Positions 25,802 through 34,436 of a stretch of 64,000 nt of DNA are shown here, one piece after another (the stretch's first letter is position 1; each line of letters starts with the position of its first letter). A program made the translations under genes and the position numbers. The notes under the pieces were generated by a model. The model saw nothing but the letters and a program-made list of their open reading frames with translations, was not told the origin of the DNA and searched no databases. The stretch is from Actinomadura chibensis NBRC 106107 (GTDB lineage: Bacteria; Actinomycetota; Actinomycetes; Streptosporangiales; Streptosporangiaceae), in NCBI RefSeq assembly GCF_001552135.1, contig NZ_BCQP01000015.1, positions 124,001 to 188,000 on the forward strand. Direction: 5' to 3'.

Positions 25802-26740
25802 TCAGGCGGCCGGTACCAGGCCGACCTCGCGGGCGAGCCGCTCGGCCTCGGTGGCGGCCTGCGCGACGCGCTGCCCGAGCCACGACAGCGGCCCTTCGAG
25901 CGCGAACCCGATCGCGCCGTAGGTCTGGTGCGCCTGGTAGACGGCCTGCCGGGACGCCCGCGCCGCCGCGCGCAGCGCCACGTGCACGTCGAACCCGGCC
26001 GCGCGCGGGCCGTCCGCGCCGTCGAGCGTGTACGCGGCGCGGCGCGCCAGCAGCGCCGCCGCCCGGACCTGGGCGTCGACCTCGGCCAGCGGGTGGGCGA
26101 CCGCCGTGAAGTCGCCGATCCGCCGCCGGAACTGGGTGCGCTGCCCGGCGTAGACGACGACGTCGGACAGCACCCGCTGGCCCGCGCCCGCCAGGTAGGC
26201 GGCCAGGCCGAGCCGGGCGAGCAGCGCGGTGCCCGTCCCGACCAGCGCCTCGGGGCCCGCGGGCACGAGGTCCGCGGCGACGACGGGTTCATGGCCGAGC
26301 GAGACCCACTGCTCGCGCACCTCCCCGAGCGTCACCGGCCGGACGCGCCAGCCCGCCTCGTCGTGGCGGCCGAGCTCGAACAGCCGGTCGGCGCTCGCGC
26401 CCCACGGCATCGCGTCCGCCGTGCCCGCGGTCGGGACCAGCTCCCCGGCCATCACCGCCTCGGCGTCGTCGACGGGCAGGGCGTCCAGGACGAGGAGGGT
26501 CTGCCACCACGGGCCGGGGCAGCCGCCCCGGCCGAGCGCGTCGCCCGCCGCGACCACGTCCAGGGCCCCGGCGCCGAGGTCGGGCGCGGTGAGCGCCAGC
26601 GCGCCCGCCTCAGCGATCGCGGCCCACCTGGCGCGGGGGAACCTCGGCTCGGACTCCGGCTCCGGCGGCTCCGCCAGGACGCGCGCCAAGGTCTCCTGGA
26701 AATCGCGCTGCTCCTGGGTGTAGGGCCAGTCAGTGCTCAT
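25802..26740 (-). CDS. Short acyl-CoA dehydrogenase-like subunit
   Basis: 312 residues, shorter than ordinary ACADs and with a degenerate FAD region. LARLGLAAYLAGAGQRVLSDVVVYAGQRTQFRRRIGDF-type helices, HQTYGAIGFALEGPL and the lack of a catalytic Glu segment resemble the small partner of mycobacterial FadE heterotetramers (FadE28-like). It probably pairs with the 371-residue ACAD encoded two genes upstream at 28184. Its start overlaps the CoA ligase by 11 nt, so these genes are co-translated. Confidence 0.85.
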   Translation of the reverse strand: MSTDWPYTQEQRDFQETLARVLAEPPEPESEPRFPRARWAAIAEAGALALTAPDLGAGALDVVAAGDALGRGGCPGPWWQTLLVLDALPVDDAEAVMAGELVPTAGTADAMPWGASADRLFELGRHDEAGWRVRPVTLGEVREQWVSLGHEPVVAADLVPAGPEALVGTGTALLARLGLAAYLAGAGQRVLSDVVVYAGQRTQFRRRIGDFTAVAHPLAEVDAQVRAAALLARRAAYTLDGADGPRAAGFDVHVALRAAARASRQAVYQAHQTYGAIGFALEGPLSWLGQRVAQAATEAERLAREVGLVPAA

Positions 26741-28187
26741 CGAGCCACCCCTTCAGCGCACGCTTGTCGATCTTCATGGCGGTGGTCAGCGGCATCGCGT
26801 CGCGGACGACGATCCGCTTCGGCACCTTGTACCCGGCGAGCCGCTCCCGGCAGTGCCGGTCCAGGACGCCGGCGAGATCGCCGGCGGGCGGGGACGCGGG
26901 GACCACCACCGCCTCGACCCGCTCGCCCCACTCGGGGTCGGGGACGCCGACGACGGCGGCCTGCGCCACGTCCGGATGCTCGCACAGCACCCGCTCCACC
27001 TCGCTCGGGAAGACGTTCTCGCCGCCGGTGATGACCAGCTCCTTGAGCCGTCCGCGCAGTTCGACGACGCCGTCCGGGCCGCGGGCGCCGAGGTCGCCCG
27101 AGCGGACGCCCTCCTCCGGGACCGGCCGCAGCTCCCCGCCGACGAGGTAGCCCGCCATCTGCCAGGGCGCGCGGATCACCAGCTCGCCGACCTCCCCCGC
27201 CGCGACGGGCGCGCCGTCCGGGGAGACGATGCGCAGCTCGGCGCCGGGCACCGGGCGGCCGATCCCGCTCATCCGCCCGCCGTCCTCCCACGAGCGCAGC
27301 CGCGACACCGCGCCGACCTCGGTGGCGCCGTAGCCGGTGATCAGGGTGGCGGCGGCGAAGCCGCGGCGGAGCCGCTCGGGCAGGTCGGGCTCGGCCGCGG
27401 TCGAGCCGAACAGCACGGCGCGGACGTGCCCCGTCCGGGACGGGTCGAACGCCGGATGGCCGAGGATGCGGCCGAGCGCCGTCGGCGGGCCGAACAGCCG
27501 GTTCGCGCGGCCGGTGAGCAGCAGGTCCACCGCCCGGCCCGCGTCGAAGCGCGGCTCGACCACGAGCGCGCCCCCGGCGTACAGCGTCGCGAACGCGCAG
27601 GTGGCGAGCGCGACGTGGAAGAAGGGCGCGAAGTACAGCTCGGCGTCGGTGCGGCGCGTCTCGAGGGCGAGCGCGCTGCACGGCAGGTAGGCGGCGAGCC
27701 CGGCGGTCGTCCAGACGGCGCCGCGCGGCGTCCCGGTCGTCCCGCCGGTCCCGAAGACGATCGCGGGCGCGTCGCCGGGCACCGCGCGGTGCCGCCACGA
27801 CTCGGCCGCCCCGGCCAGCTCGCCGCTCGGGTAGGACGGCACCCCCGCCGCCGGGCGATGCCCGTCGCCGACGACGATCGCGGACGGCCGGACCGCGTCC
27901 AGGTACAGCGCCAGTTCGGACTGGGCAAGCTTGATGTTCAGCGGCGCGGCGGCCGCGCCCGTCGCCATGATCCCGATCAGCGCCGCGAGGTGCTCGGCGC
28001 CCGGGTCGAGCGCCGTCGCGACGCGGTCGCCCGGCCCGATCCCGCGGTCGGCCAGCGCCGCGCCGATCTCCCGGGCGCGCCGCCACAGGTCGCCCCAGCT
28101 CCACGCGGTCGCCGGGTCCGCGACGGCGGGGTCCGCCGGGGTCTGCAGCGCGCGGGCGCGCACCACCTCCACGAACGATCCGGTCAT
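26730..28187 (-). CDS. AMP-forming acyl-CoA ligase
   Basis: 485 residues of the ANL superfamily. Seen are the phosphate loop FGTGGTTGTPRGA near residue 150, YGATEVGAVSR, the hinge RLKELVITGGENVFPSEVE near residue 385 and the catalytic Lys in PLTTAMKIDKRALK at the C-terminus. It activates a carboxylic acid to its CoA thioester with ATP and is likely the entry step for the acyl-CoA pathway here. It overlaps the flanking ACAD genes by 4 and 11 nt. Confidence 0.93.
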   Translation of the reverse strand: MTGSFVEVVRARALQTPADPAVADPATAWSWGDLWRRAREIGAALADRGIGPGDRVATALDPGAEHLAALIGIMATGAAAAPLNIKLAQSELALYLDAVRPSAIVVGDGHRPAAGVPSYPSGELAGAAESWRHRAVPGDAPAIVFGTGGTTGTPRGAVWTTAGLAAYLPCSALALETRRTDAELYFAPFFHVALATCAFATLYAGGALVVEPRFDAGRAVDLLLTGRANRLFGPPTALGRILGHPAFDPSRTGHVRAVLFGSTAAEPDLPERLRRGFAAATLITGYGATEVGAVSRLRSWEDGGRMSGIGRPVPGAELRIVSPDGAPVAAGEVGELVIRAPWQMAGYLVGGELRPVPEEGVRSGDLGARGPDGVVELRGRLKELVITGGENVFPSEVERVLCEHPDVAQAAVVGVPDPEWGERVEAVVVPASPPAGDLAGVLDRHCRERLAGYKVPKRIVVRDAMPLTTAMKIDKRALKGWLDEH

Positions 28188-29299
28188 CGGCCACCGAGCC
28201 CGAACTCGGCGCGCGCGAGGACGCCGCGCATGATCTCCGACGAGCCGCCCGCGAGCGTCTCCATCATCGACTCGCGCCACAGGAAGGCGAGGTCGTCGTC
28301 GCGGCGGGTGGCCTCCAGGTAGCCGAGTTCCAGCGCCGCCCGCGCGATCTCCTGGGTGGCGCGCGAACCGACGAGCTTCACGCGCGCGGCCTCGGCGGTG
28401 CAGTCGGCGCCGTCCAGCGCGCGGGCGAGCGCCTCGGCCGCGAGCACCTCGACGGCCTGGACGTCGACCGTGAGCTGCTCGACGCGGTCCAGCAGCAGCG
28501 GGTCGCCCAGGAAGCCGTGCTCCCGCGCCCAGCCGAGCAGGCTCTCCAGGTCGCGGCGGACGCGGCCGGGCAGCACCATCAGGTGCCGCTCGACCGCGAG
28601 CGCCTCCCGGATCAGACTCCACGCCTGGCCCTCCGCGCCGACCCGGTCGGTCACCGGCACGACGACGCCGTCGAGGAAGACCTCGTTGAGGCGGTGCCCG
28701 TCGATGGTCTCGATCGGCCTGATGTCGACGCCGGGGGCCCGCAGGTCCAGGATGAGCAGCGTGTGCGGGTCGCCGCCGGCCACGCCCTCGGCCCGGCACA
28801 GCAGCCAGAGGTAGTCGGAGTGGTGGGCGTCGGACGTCCAGCGCTTCTCCCCCGTCACCCGGTACACGTCCCCGTCGCGGACGGCCCGGGTGCGCACCGC
28901 GCGCAGGTCCGAGCCCGCCTCCGGCTCGGAGTAGCCGAGCGCGAAGGAGACGTCGCCGAGCGCGATGCCGGGCAGGAACCGCGCCTTCTGGTACTCGGTG
29001 CCGTGCACGACGAGGGTCTTCGCGACGATCCCGGCGGCGAGGTCCGGACGCGCGGCGCGGGCGTGGGCGAGTTCGTCCCAGAGCGCGAACTCGTGGGCGA
29101 GCGTCGCGGGGACGGCGCCGTCCTCGCCGGGCCAGCCCAGCGAGAGCCAGCCGCGCCGGCCGAGCTCGCGGTAGAGGTCGCGGGTCGCGCCGCCGCGGCC
29201 GTGGAAGAACTGGCGCGGGTCGAGGGCGTCGCCCATCCCGTCCAGCAGCGCGCGGACCTCGGCGCGGAACGCCTCGACGTCCCCGGGCTCAGCGGTCAT
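28184..29299 (-). CDS. Acyl-CoA dehydrogenase, large subunit of a probable heteromeric FadE
   Basis: 371 residues with SFALGYSEPEAGSDLRAVRTRAV near residue 120, WTSDAHHSDYLWLLCRAEG and the end ETLAGGSSEIMRGVLARAEFGL. The last motif lacks the Glu found in IxEGTxEI-type enzymes, as in mycobacterial FadE26/FadE29-type subunits that work with a small partner. It overlaps the ligase gene by 4 nt and the hydratase gene by 11 nt. It would desaturate the acyl-CoA made by the ligase. Confidence 0.9.
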   Translation of the reverse strand: MTAEPGDVEAFRAEVRALLDGMGDALDPRQFFHGRGGATRDLYRELGRRGWLSLGWPGEDGAVPATLAHEFALWDELAHARAARPDLAAGIVAKTLVVHGTEYQKARFLPGIALGDVSFALGYSEPEAGSDLRAVRTRAVRDGDVYRVTGEKRWTSDAHHSDYLWLLCRAEGVAGGDPHTLLILDLRAPGVDIRPIETIDGHRLNEVFLDGVVVPVTDRVGAEGQAWSLIREALAVERHLMVLPGRVRRDLESLLGWAREHGFLGDPLLLDRVEQLTVDVQAVEVLAAEALARALDGADCTAEAARVKLVGSRATQEIARAALELGYLEATRRDDDLAFLWRESMMETLAGGSSEIMRGVLARAEFGLGGR

Positions 29300-30131
29300 C
29301 GCGCACCGTCCACCTCGGCGGGCGCTTCTCGGCGAAGGCGCGGGCGCCCTCCAGGAAGTCGGGGTGCGACCAGTGCCGCTGCGCCGTGCGCCACGCCTCC
29401 TCGGCCGCTTCGTGCGGCGGACGGCCCAGCGACTCCCACAGCAGCGCGCGGGACAGCTCGACCGCGCGCGGCGAGTTCGCGGCGATGCACGAGGCGATGT
29501 GCAGCGCGGTCGGCCGCAGCTCGGCGGCGGGGACGACCTCGTCGACCAGCCCGAGCGCGTGCGCCCGGGCGGCGTCGAGCCGGAAGGACGAGCCCTGGAG
29601 GGTCATCCGCATCGCGGTGCCGAACGGCAGCCGGTGGGCCAGGCCGATGTTCTCGACCGCCCCGACCTGGCCGACGCTGACGTGGGTGTCCATGAACGCG
29701 GCGTGCTCGGCGGCGACCACCACGTCCGCGTCGACGACGAAGTGCAGCCCGCCCCCGGCGGCGACGCCGTTGACCGCGCAGATCACCGGCTTGCGGACGC
29801 CGCCGCCGAGCGGCGACCAGACGATCGGCTCCCGCCGCGCGGCGGCGGAGGGCACCTCGCCGGTCGCGGCGATCTCCTTGACGTCGGCGCCGGTGCAGAA
29901 GTGCCGGTCGCCCGAGCCGGTCACCACCACGGCCCGGATGTCGTCGTCGGCGTTGGCGCGCGCCCAGATCCGCGCCATCGGCTCGCGCATCCGGCGGCTC
30001 AGGGCGTTGCCGGCCTCGGGCCGGTCGAGCCGGACGACCAGAACGCCGCCCGTGACCGAGACCGCGAAACCGGGGTACTCTTCGGCACCGCCCCGGCCGG
30101 GGGGTGAAGGTGCAGGCATCGACTCACTCAT
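29289..30131 (-). CDS. Enoyl-CoA hydratase/isomerase
   Basis: 280 residues of the crotonase fold. The oxyanion-hole segments are FCTGADVKEI near residue 85 and NGVAAGGGLHFVVDADVVVA near residue 125. VSVGQVGAVENIGLAHRLPFG follows, with one of the two usual Glu positions changed. The C-terminus FLEGARAFAEKRPPRW is typical. The start may be 30131 or ATG 30119; neither has a good ribosome site, so short-leader or leaderless translation is possible. It has its own promoter with an AGAACTCAGTTCT operator. Confidence 0.87.
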   Translation of the reverse strand: MSESMPAPSPPGRGGAEEYPGFAVSVTGGVLVVRLDRPEAGNALSRRMREPMARIWARANADDDIRAVVVTGSGDRHFCTGADVKEIAATGEVPSAAARREPIVWSPLGGGVRKPVICAVNGVAAGGGLHFVVDADVVVAAEHAAFMDTHVSVGQVGAVENIGLAHRLPFGTAMRMTLQGSSFRLDAARAHALGLVDEVVPAAELRPTALHIASCIAANSPRAVELSRALLWESLGRPPHEAAEEAWRTAQRHWSHPDFLEGARAFAEKRPPRWTVRDDR

Positions 30132-30140
30132 TCACTATGA

Positions 30141-30166
30141 AGAACTCAGTTCTTTATAGAATACGA
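30141..30166 (-). promoter_or_regulatory. Promoter and operator of the hydratase-ACAD-ligase operon
   Basis: On the minus strand TATTCTATAAAGAAC is followed directly by the palindrome AGAACTGAGTTCT (30153-30141; one central base unpaired). The arrangement of an AT-rich -10 region and then an AGAAC-N3-GTTCT site is the same as at 33502-33525. Confidence 0.6.
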
Positions 30167-30183
30167 GCGGCCGGTCACCAGGG

Positions 30184-31362
30184 TCAAGGACGGGCGGGCG
30201 CGGCGAAGACCGCGCGGGCGGCGCTCAGCCCGGCCGCCTCGTCCGCGCCGAGGCCCAGCTCCGCGAGGATCTCGGCGGTGTCGGCCGCCTGCCCGCAGCG
30301 GGGCCGGGCGGCCGCGGGGCTCGCGGAGAGCCGCGGCGCGGGCGCGGGCTGGCGCAGGCCGTCCCAGTCGACGAAGACGCCGCGGGCGGCGAGTTCGGGG
30401 TCGGCGGCCGCCTCGCCCGGCGTGGACACGGCGGTCACGCAGGCGTCGGTGCCGCGGAACCGCTCCACCCACTCGGCCCTGGTCCGGGAGGCGAAGATCT
30501 CCGCCAGCGCGGTCCGCTGCGCGGGCCACCGGGACCGGTCGTGCTGCGGCCAGTCGCCCGGGTCGAGTTCGAGGCCGTCCAGGAGAGCGCGGTAGAAGGC
30601 GGGCTCGATCGCGCCGACCGCGACGTACCGGTCGTCGGCCGTGCGGTAGGCGCGGTAGAAGGGGGCGGCCCCGTCCAGCAGGTTCGCGCCGCGCTCCGGC
30701 CGCCAGGCGCCCGAGCCGAGCATGCCGTGGATCATCGTGGTCAGGGACGCCGCGCCGTCCACCATCGCGGCGTCGACCACCTGCCCGCGCCCCGTCCGGC
30801 CGCGCTGGACGAGCGCCGCGAGCACGCCGAGCGCGAGGTAGGCGCCGCCGCCGCCGAAGTCGGCGACGAGGTTCAGCGGGACGGCGGGCGGCCGGTCCGG
30901 GTCGCCGATCGGGTGCAGCGCGCCGGAGCGCGCGATGTAGTTGATGTCGTGCCCGGCGGTCCGCGCGAGGGGGCCGTCCTGCCCCCAGCCGGTCGCCCGG
31001 CCGTAGATCAACCGGGGGTTGACCGCGTGCAGGTCCGCCGGTCCGAGGCCCAGGCGCTCCATCGCCCCCGGCCGCATCCCCTCCAGCAGGACGTCGGCGG
31101 ACGCCGCGAGCCGGACCGCGACCGCGCGCCCGCGCGGGTGCTTCAGGTCGATGCCGATCGAGCGCTGGCCGCGGGTGCGCGGGTCGTCGGCGAGGGCGGT
31201 GTCGATCACCCCGGCCGCTCCGGCGCGGTCGATCCGGACCACGTCGGCGCCGAGGTCGGCGAGGAGCATCGCGGCGAACGGCACCGGGCCGAGCGCCGCC
31301 GGGAACACCACGCGGACGCCGTCGAGCGCCCGCTCCCCGGCCGGGGGGATCGTCGCGGCCAA
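30184..31362 (-). CDS. Alpha-methylacyl-CoA racemase (CaiB/BaiF family)
   Basis: 392 residues. Specific racemase signatures are RSIGIDLKHPRGRA, NPRLIYGRATGWGQDGPL, GHDINYIARSGALH (the His acid/base), NLVADFGGGGAYLALGVLAAL (the Asp acid/base) and DGAAPFYRAYRTADDRYVAVGA. These match mycobacterial Mcr/AMACR rather than CoA transferases. It interconverts (2R)- and (2S)-2-methylacyl-CoA so that the (2S)-specific acyl-CoA dehydrogenase can act. This is the best clue that the pathway handles methyl-branched acids. It lies 8 nt after the IclR gene. Confidence 0.92.
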   Translation of the reverse strand: MAATIPPAGERALDGVRVVFPAALGPVPFAAMLLADLGADVVRIDRAGAAGVIDTALADDPRTRGQRSIGIDLKHPRGRAVAVRLAASADVLLEGMRPGAMERLGLGPADLHAVNPRLIYGRATGWGQDGPLARTAGHDINYIARSGALHPIGDPDRPPAVPLNLVADFGGGGAYLALGVLAALVQRGRTGRGQVVDAAMVDGAASLTTMIHGMLGSGAWRPERGANLLDGAAPFYRAYRTADDRYVAVGAIEPAFYRALLDGLELDPGDWPQHDRSRWPAQRTALAEIFASRTRAEWVERFRGTDACVTAVSTPGEAAADPELAARGVFVDWDGLRQPAPAPRLSASPAAARPRCGQAADTAEILAELGLGADEAAGLSAARAVFAAPARP

Positions 31363-31370
31363 GCCGCCTC

Positions 31371-32150
31371 CTAGCTGCTCAGCCGCCGCGACTGCACGCT
31401 GACCTCGCCGATCCGGTCGCAGACCCGGCGCAGCTCGGCCCCGTACTCGGCGGCGGTGTCGTCGTCGATGAGGTTGGAGAAGCCCACGGCGGCCACCACC
31501 AGCGTGACCCGGCCCTCGGCGTCGAAGATCGGGGCCGCGACGGTGGAGATGCCGAGCGCGTAGCCCTCGTGGTCGACCGTCCAGCCGCGCTCGCGGACGA
31601 GGCCGAGCTCCTTCCGGAACGCCTCCACGTCGGTGAGGCTCTTCGGGGTGAACGCCTGCAGCCCGTGCCGCAGGATCACCTCAAGGGACTCGGGGCTCTC
31701 GTAGGCGAGGAAGGCGCGGCCGAACGAGCCGCCCTGGATCGGGATCCGCTCCCCCGGCTGCAGGGTGATCCGGACCCGGTTCGGCCGCTCCAGCTTGTCC
31801 AGCAGCGAGATCTCCTCGGCGCTCACCCGCCGGTAGATCACGATGGTGGCCTGCAGCTTCTCCAGCAGCTCGCTGAGGTAGCGGCGGGCGAGCGACAGCT
31901 CGCCGAACTGCCCGCTCGCCGCCGCGCCCAGTTCGAGCAGGGTCGGGCCGAGCCGGTAGGTGCGCGTCCGCTCGTCGTAGTCGACCACCTCAAGGTTGGC
32001 GAGGGTGCGCAGGATGTAGAAGACCGTGCTCTTGTTGATGCCGGTCGTCTCGATGATGTCGGCGAGCACCGACGGTCCGCGCTGCGCCAGGGCGTCGAGC
32101 ACCGTGAAAGCGCGCGTCACCGCGGGCGCGCGGTCCTTGTCATCGGCCAT
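31371..32150 (-). CDS. IclR family transcriptional regulator
   Basis: 259 residues. The N-terminal winged helix-turn-helix is VTRAFTVLDALAQRGPSVLADIIETTGINKSTVFYILRTL, and the C-terminal effector domain includes GSFGRAFLAYESPESLEVIL and ISTVAAPIFDAEGRVTLVVAAVGF. ATG 32150 is preferred over the upstream in-frame start because AAAGGA lies 10 nt before it. It is followed by the racemase gene in one transcript. It is the only one-component regulator in the 0-34 kb catabolic block and the leading candidate to bind the GAAC/GTTC palindromes around it. Confidence 0.93.
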   Translation of the reverse strand: MADDKDRAPAVTRAFTVLDALAQRGPSVLADIIETTGINKSTVFYILRTLANLEVVDYDERTRTYRLGPTLLELGAAASGQFGELSLARRYLSELLEKLQATIVIYRRVSAEEISLLDKLERPNRVRITLQPGERIPIQGGSFGRAFLAYESPESLEVILRHGLQAFTPKSLTDVEAFRKELGLVRERGWTVDHEGYALGISTVAAPIFDAEGRVTLVVAAVGFSNLIDDDTAAEYGAELRRVCDRIGEVSVQSRRLSS

Positions 32151-32254
32151 GGGTCTCGTCCTTTCGCGGGCCGCGCAGGTCACTGTCGTTCCGGAGATCG
32201 GCTCCGTCTGACCGGGAGAGATGATTCCAGAACGCGCCGCCCGGCTCGGCCCGA

Positions 32255-33487
32255 TCAGAGGTCGCGATCACCGGCGAGCAGGCGGCCCGCGACGAGCCTG
32301 CGGAGGATCTCCGCGGACCCGTCGGCGATCTGCACCGTGCGGACCATGTGCCACGCCTCGGCCATCCCGATCTCGGTGGTGATCCCCATCCCGCCGAGGG
32401 TCTGCATCGCCCGGTCGATCGTCCGGGTCGCCGTCTCGGTGGAGAGGATCTTGCACATCGCCGACTCCTTGAGGGCGCGCTCGCCCGCGTCGATCCGGGC
32501 GGCGGTGTCCAGGCCGAGGACGTGCGCGGCGTGCACGTACGTCGCGCACTCGGCCAGCGGGAACATCACCCCCTGGTGCTCGGCGAGGAGCCTGCCGAAC
32601 GAGCGCCGCTCGGCCGCGTAGTCGAGGGCCTGGTCGAGCGCCCAGCGCGCCAGGCCGACGGACTTGGCGCAGTTGTACATCCGGCCCAGGCTGATCCCGC
32701 CGAGCCCGATGCCCGCGGCCTGCCCCTCCTCCCCGACGAGCTGCTCCGGCGTCACGTGGACGTCGTCGAGCGAGATGATCGCGTGGTTGCCGCCGGGCTC
32801 GCCGTACAGGCCGATGACGCTGTCCACCCGGAACCCGGGCGCGTCGGCGGCGACGAGGAAGGCCGAGACGCCGCCGGTTCGCGCGGCCAGCGCGTCGGGG
32901 TCGGTCACCGCGAAGACCAGGCCGTAGTCGGCGTAGGGGCCGTTCGTCGTCCACTGCTTGGTGCCGGTCAGGCGCCAGCCGCCGGACGGGTCCGGGACGG
33001 CCCTGGTCCGCATCGACCACGCGTCGGAGCCCGCCTCGGGCTCCGACATCATGAAGCACATCGACTTCTCGCCGGACATCAGGCTCGGCAGGACCCGCTC
33101 GCGGACGTCCGCGCTGACCAGCCCGAACACGAAACTGGGGCCGGTCGCCCAGTGCGCCAGCACGTCGTGGGCGAGCCAGCGGTGCGGCCCGCTGAGCCGG
33201 TAGACCAGCTCCCAGGCGGCGTAGGTGGTGACCGCGCCCTGCCCGCCGCCGCCGAGGTCCTCGGGGACGGTCATCGTGAAGAAGCCGGCCTCCGCCGACG
33301 CCGTCCGGACCCGCCGCCGCAGCTCCTCGACGCGGTCGACGTGCCGGCCGGTCTCGTCGTACCGGCCGCGCGGGTCGTTGAGCACGCCGGCGTACTCCTC
33401 GTGCAGCGGGAAGACCTCCGCGCGGAGGAAGCCCTCCAGCCCGCTCAGGATGGCGGACGTCTCCTCGGACACCCCGGTCGTCGACAT
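32255..33487 (-). CDS. Acyl-CoA dehydrogenase
   Basis: 410 residues. Seen are CFMMSEPEAGSDAWSMRTRAV near residue 150, WTTNGPYADYGLVFAVTD and the C-terminal MQTLGGMGITTEIGMAEAWHMVRTVQIADGSAEILRR. The usual catalytic Glu position in the last motif is Asp, which suggests altered rate or chain specificity. ATG 33487 follows GGGAG by 5 nt. It is divergent from an enoyl-CoA hydratase, with a shared operator between them. Confidence 0.92.
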   Translation of the reverse strand: MSTTGVSEETSAILSGLEGFLRAEVFPLHEEYAGVLNDPRGRYDETGRHVDRVEELRRRVRTASAEAGFFTMTVPEDLGGGGQGAVTTYAAWELVYRLSGPHRWLAHDVLAHWATGPSFVFGLVSADVRERVLPSLMSGEKSMCFMMSEPEAGSDAWSMRTRAVPDPSGGWRLTGTKQWTTNGPYADYGLVFAVTDPDALAARTGGVSAFLVAADAPGFRVDSVIGLYGEPGGNHAIISLDDVHVTPEQLVGEEGQAAGIGLGGISLGRMYNCAKSVGLARWALDQALDYAAERRSFGRLLAEHQGVMFPLAECATYVHAAHVLGLDTAARIDAGERALKESAMCKILSTETATRTIDRAMQTLGGMGITTEIGMAEAWHMVRTVQIADGSAEILRRLVAGRLLAGDRDL

Positions 33488-33500
33488 CACGGCTCCCTCT

Positions 33501-33530
33501 TTGAACGCTGTTCTGAATATAGAATATCAT
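33501..33530. promoter_or_regulatory. Divergent promoter with GAAC/GTTC operator
   Basis: TGAACGCTGTTCT (33502-33514) is the same palindrome as in the livK promoter with one mismatch. Rightward, TTGAAC (33501-33506), an 18-nt spacer and TATCAT (33525-33530) form a promoter whose -35 box lies in the operator. Leftward, TATTCTATATT precedes the operator, as at 30141. Confidence 0.65.
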
Positions 33531-33562
33531 GCGGCCAGCTTGGGACGTCCGAGGAGGAGTAC

Positions 33563-34339
33563 ATGGAGAAGGAAGCCGGTGGCGTCGTCCTGCTGGACGC
33601 GTGCGACGGGGTCCTCACGATCACGCTGAACCGTCCCGCGAAGCGCAACGCGGTCGACCGCGCGGTCGCCGAGGCGGTCTCCGCCGCGCTGGACCGGCTG
33701 GAGGACGACGACGCGCTGCGGGTCGGCGTGCTCACCGGCGCGGGCGGCACGTTCTGCGCCGGGCTCGACCTCGACGCGTTCGCCCGCGGCGAGGCCGCCC
33801 GCTCGGCGTCCCGGGGGTTCGCCGGGATCGTCGAGCGGCCGCCCGCCAAGCCCCTGATCGGGGCCGTGGAGGGGTGGGCGCTCGGCGGCGGCTTCGAGAT
33901 CCTGCTCTGCTGCGACCTGCTGGTCGCGTCCTCGACCGCCGTCCTCGGCCTGCCCGAGGTCAAGCGCGGGCTGGTCGCGAGGGGCGGCGGGGCGCTCCGC
34001 CTCACCCAGCACCTGCCGCGCGGCCGCGCCCTGGAGCTGCTGCTCACCGGCGAGCCGATCAACGCGGCGGACGCGCACGCCTACGGGCTGGTGAACCGGC
34101 TGGCCGAGCCGGGTGAGGCGCTGCGGGTCGCGCGGGAGCTGGCGCGCGCGATCTCGGCGAACGCGCCGCTGGCGGTGTCGGCGGCGAAGCGGATCGTCAC
34201 CGAGGCGCCCGGCTGGGGGCCGGACGAGGCGTTCCGGCGCCAGGGCGAGATCCTCGCGCCGGTCTTCGACTCCGCCGACGCCCGCGAGGGCGCGCTCGCC
34301 TTCAAGGAGAAGCGCCCTCCGGTGTGGCGGGGACGCTAG
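33563..34339 (+). CDS. Enoyl-CoA hydratase/isomerase
   Basis: 258 residues, crotonase fold. The first oxyanion segment is FCAGLDLDAFARGEA near residue 65, the second EGWALGGGFEILLCCDLLVA near residue 98, and LPEVKRGLVARGGG carries one catalytic Glu; the second Glu position is Gly. The C-terminus ends LAFKEKRPPVWRGR. The start follows a strong GAGGAGGAG. It would hydrate the enoyl-CoA produced by the divergent dehydrogenase. Confidence 0.92.
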   Translation: MEKEAGGVVLLDACDGVLTITLNRPAKRNAVDRAVAEAVSAALDRLEDDDALRVGVLTGAGGTFCAGLDLDAFARGEAARSASRGFAGIVERPPAKPLIGAVEGWALGGGFEILLCCDLLVASSTAVLGLPEVKRGLVARGGGALRLTQHLPRGRALELLLTGEPINAADAHAYGLVNRLAEPGEALRVARELARAISANAPLAVSAAKRIVTEAPGWGPDEAFRRQGEILAPVFDSADAREGALAFKEKRPPVWRGR

Positions 34340-34436
34340 CCGCACCCGGACCGAAATACGTCGAAGGCGGCTGCGAAGGGCGACGCCGTCGCTACGCTGT
34401 GCGGCATCCCGCGAGCGGCCGAACCCGGAGGTTCCC

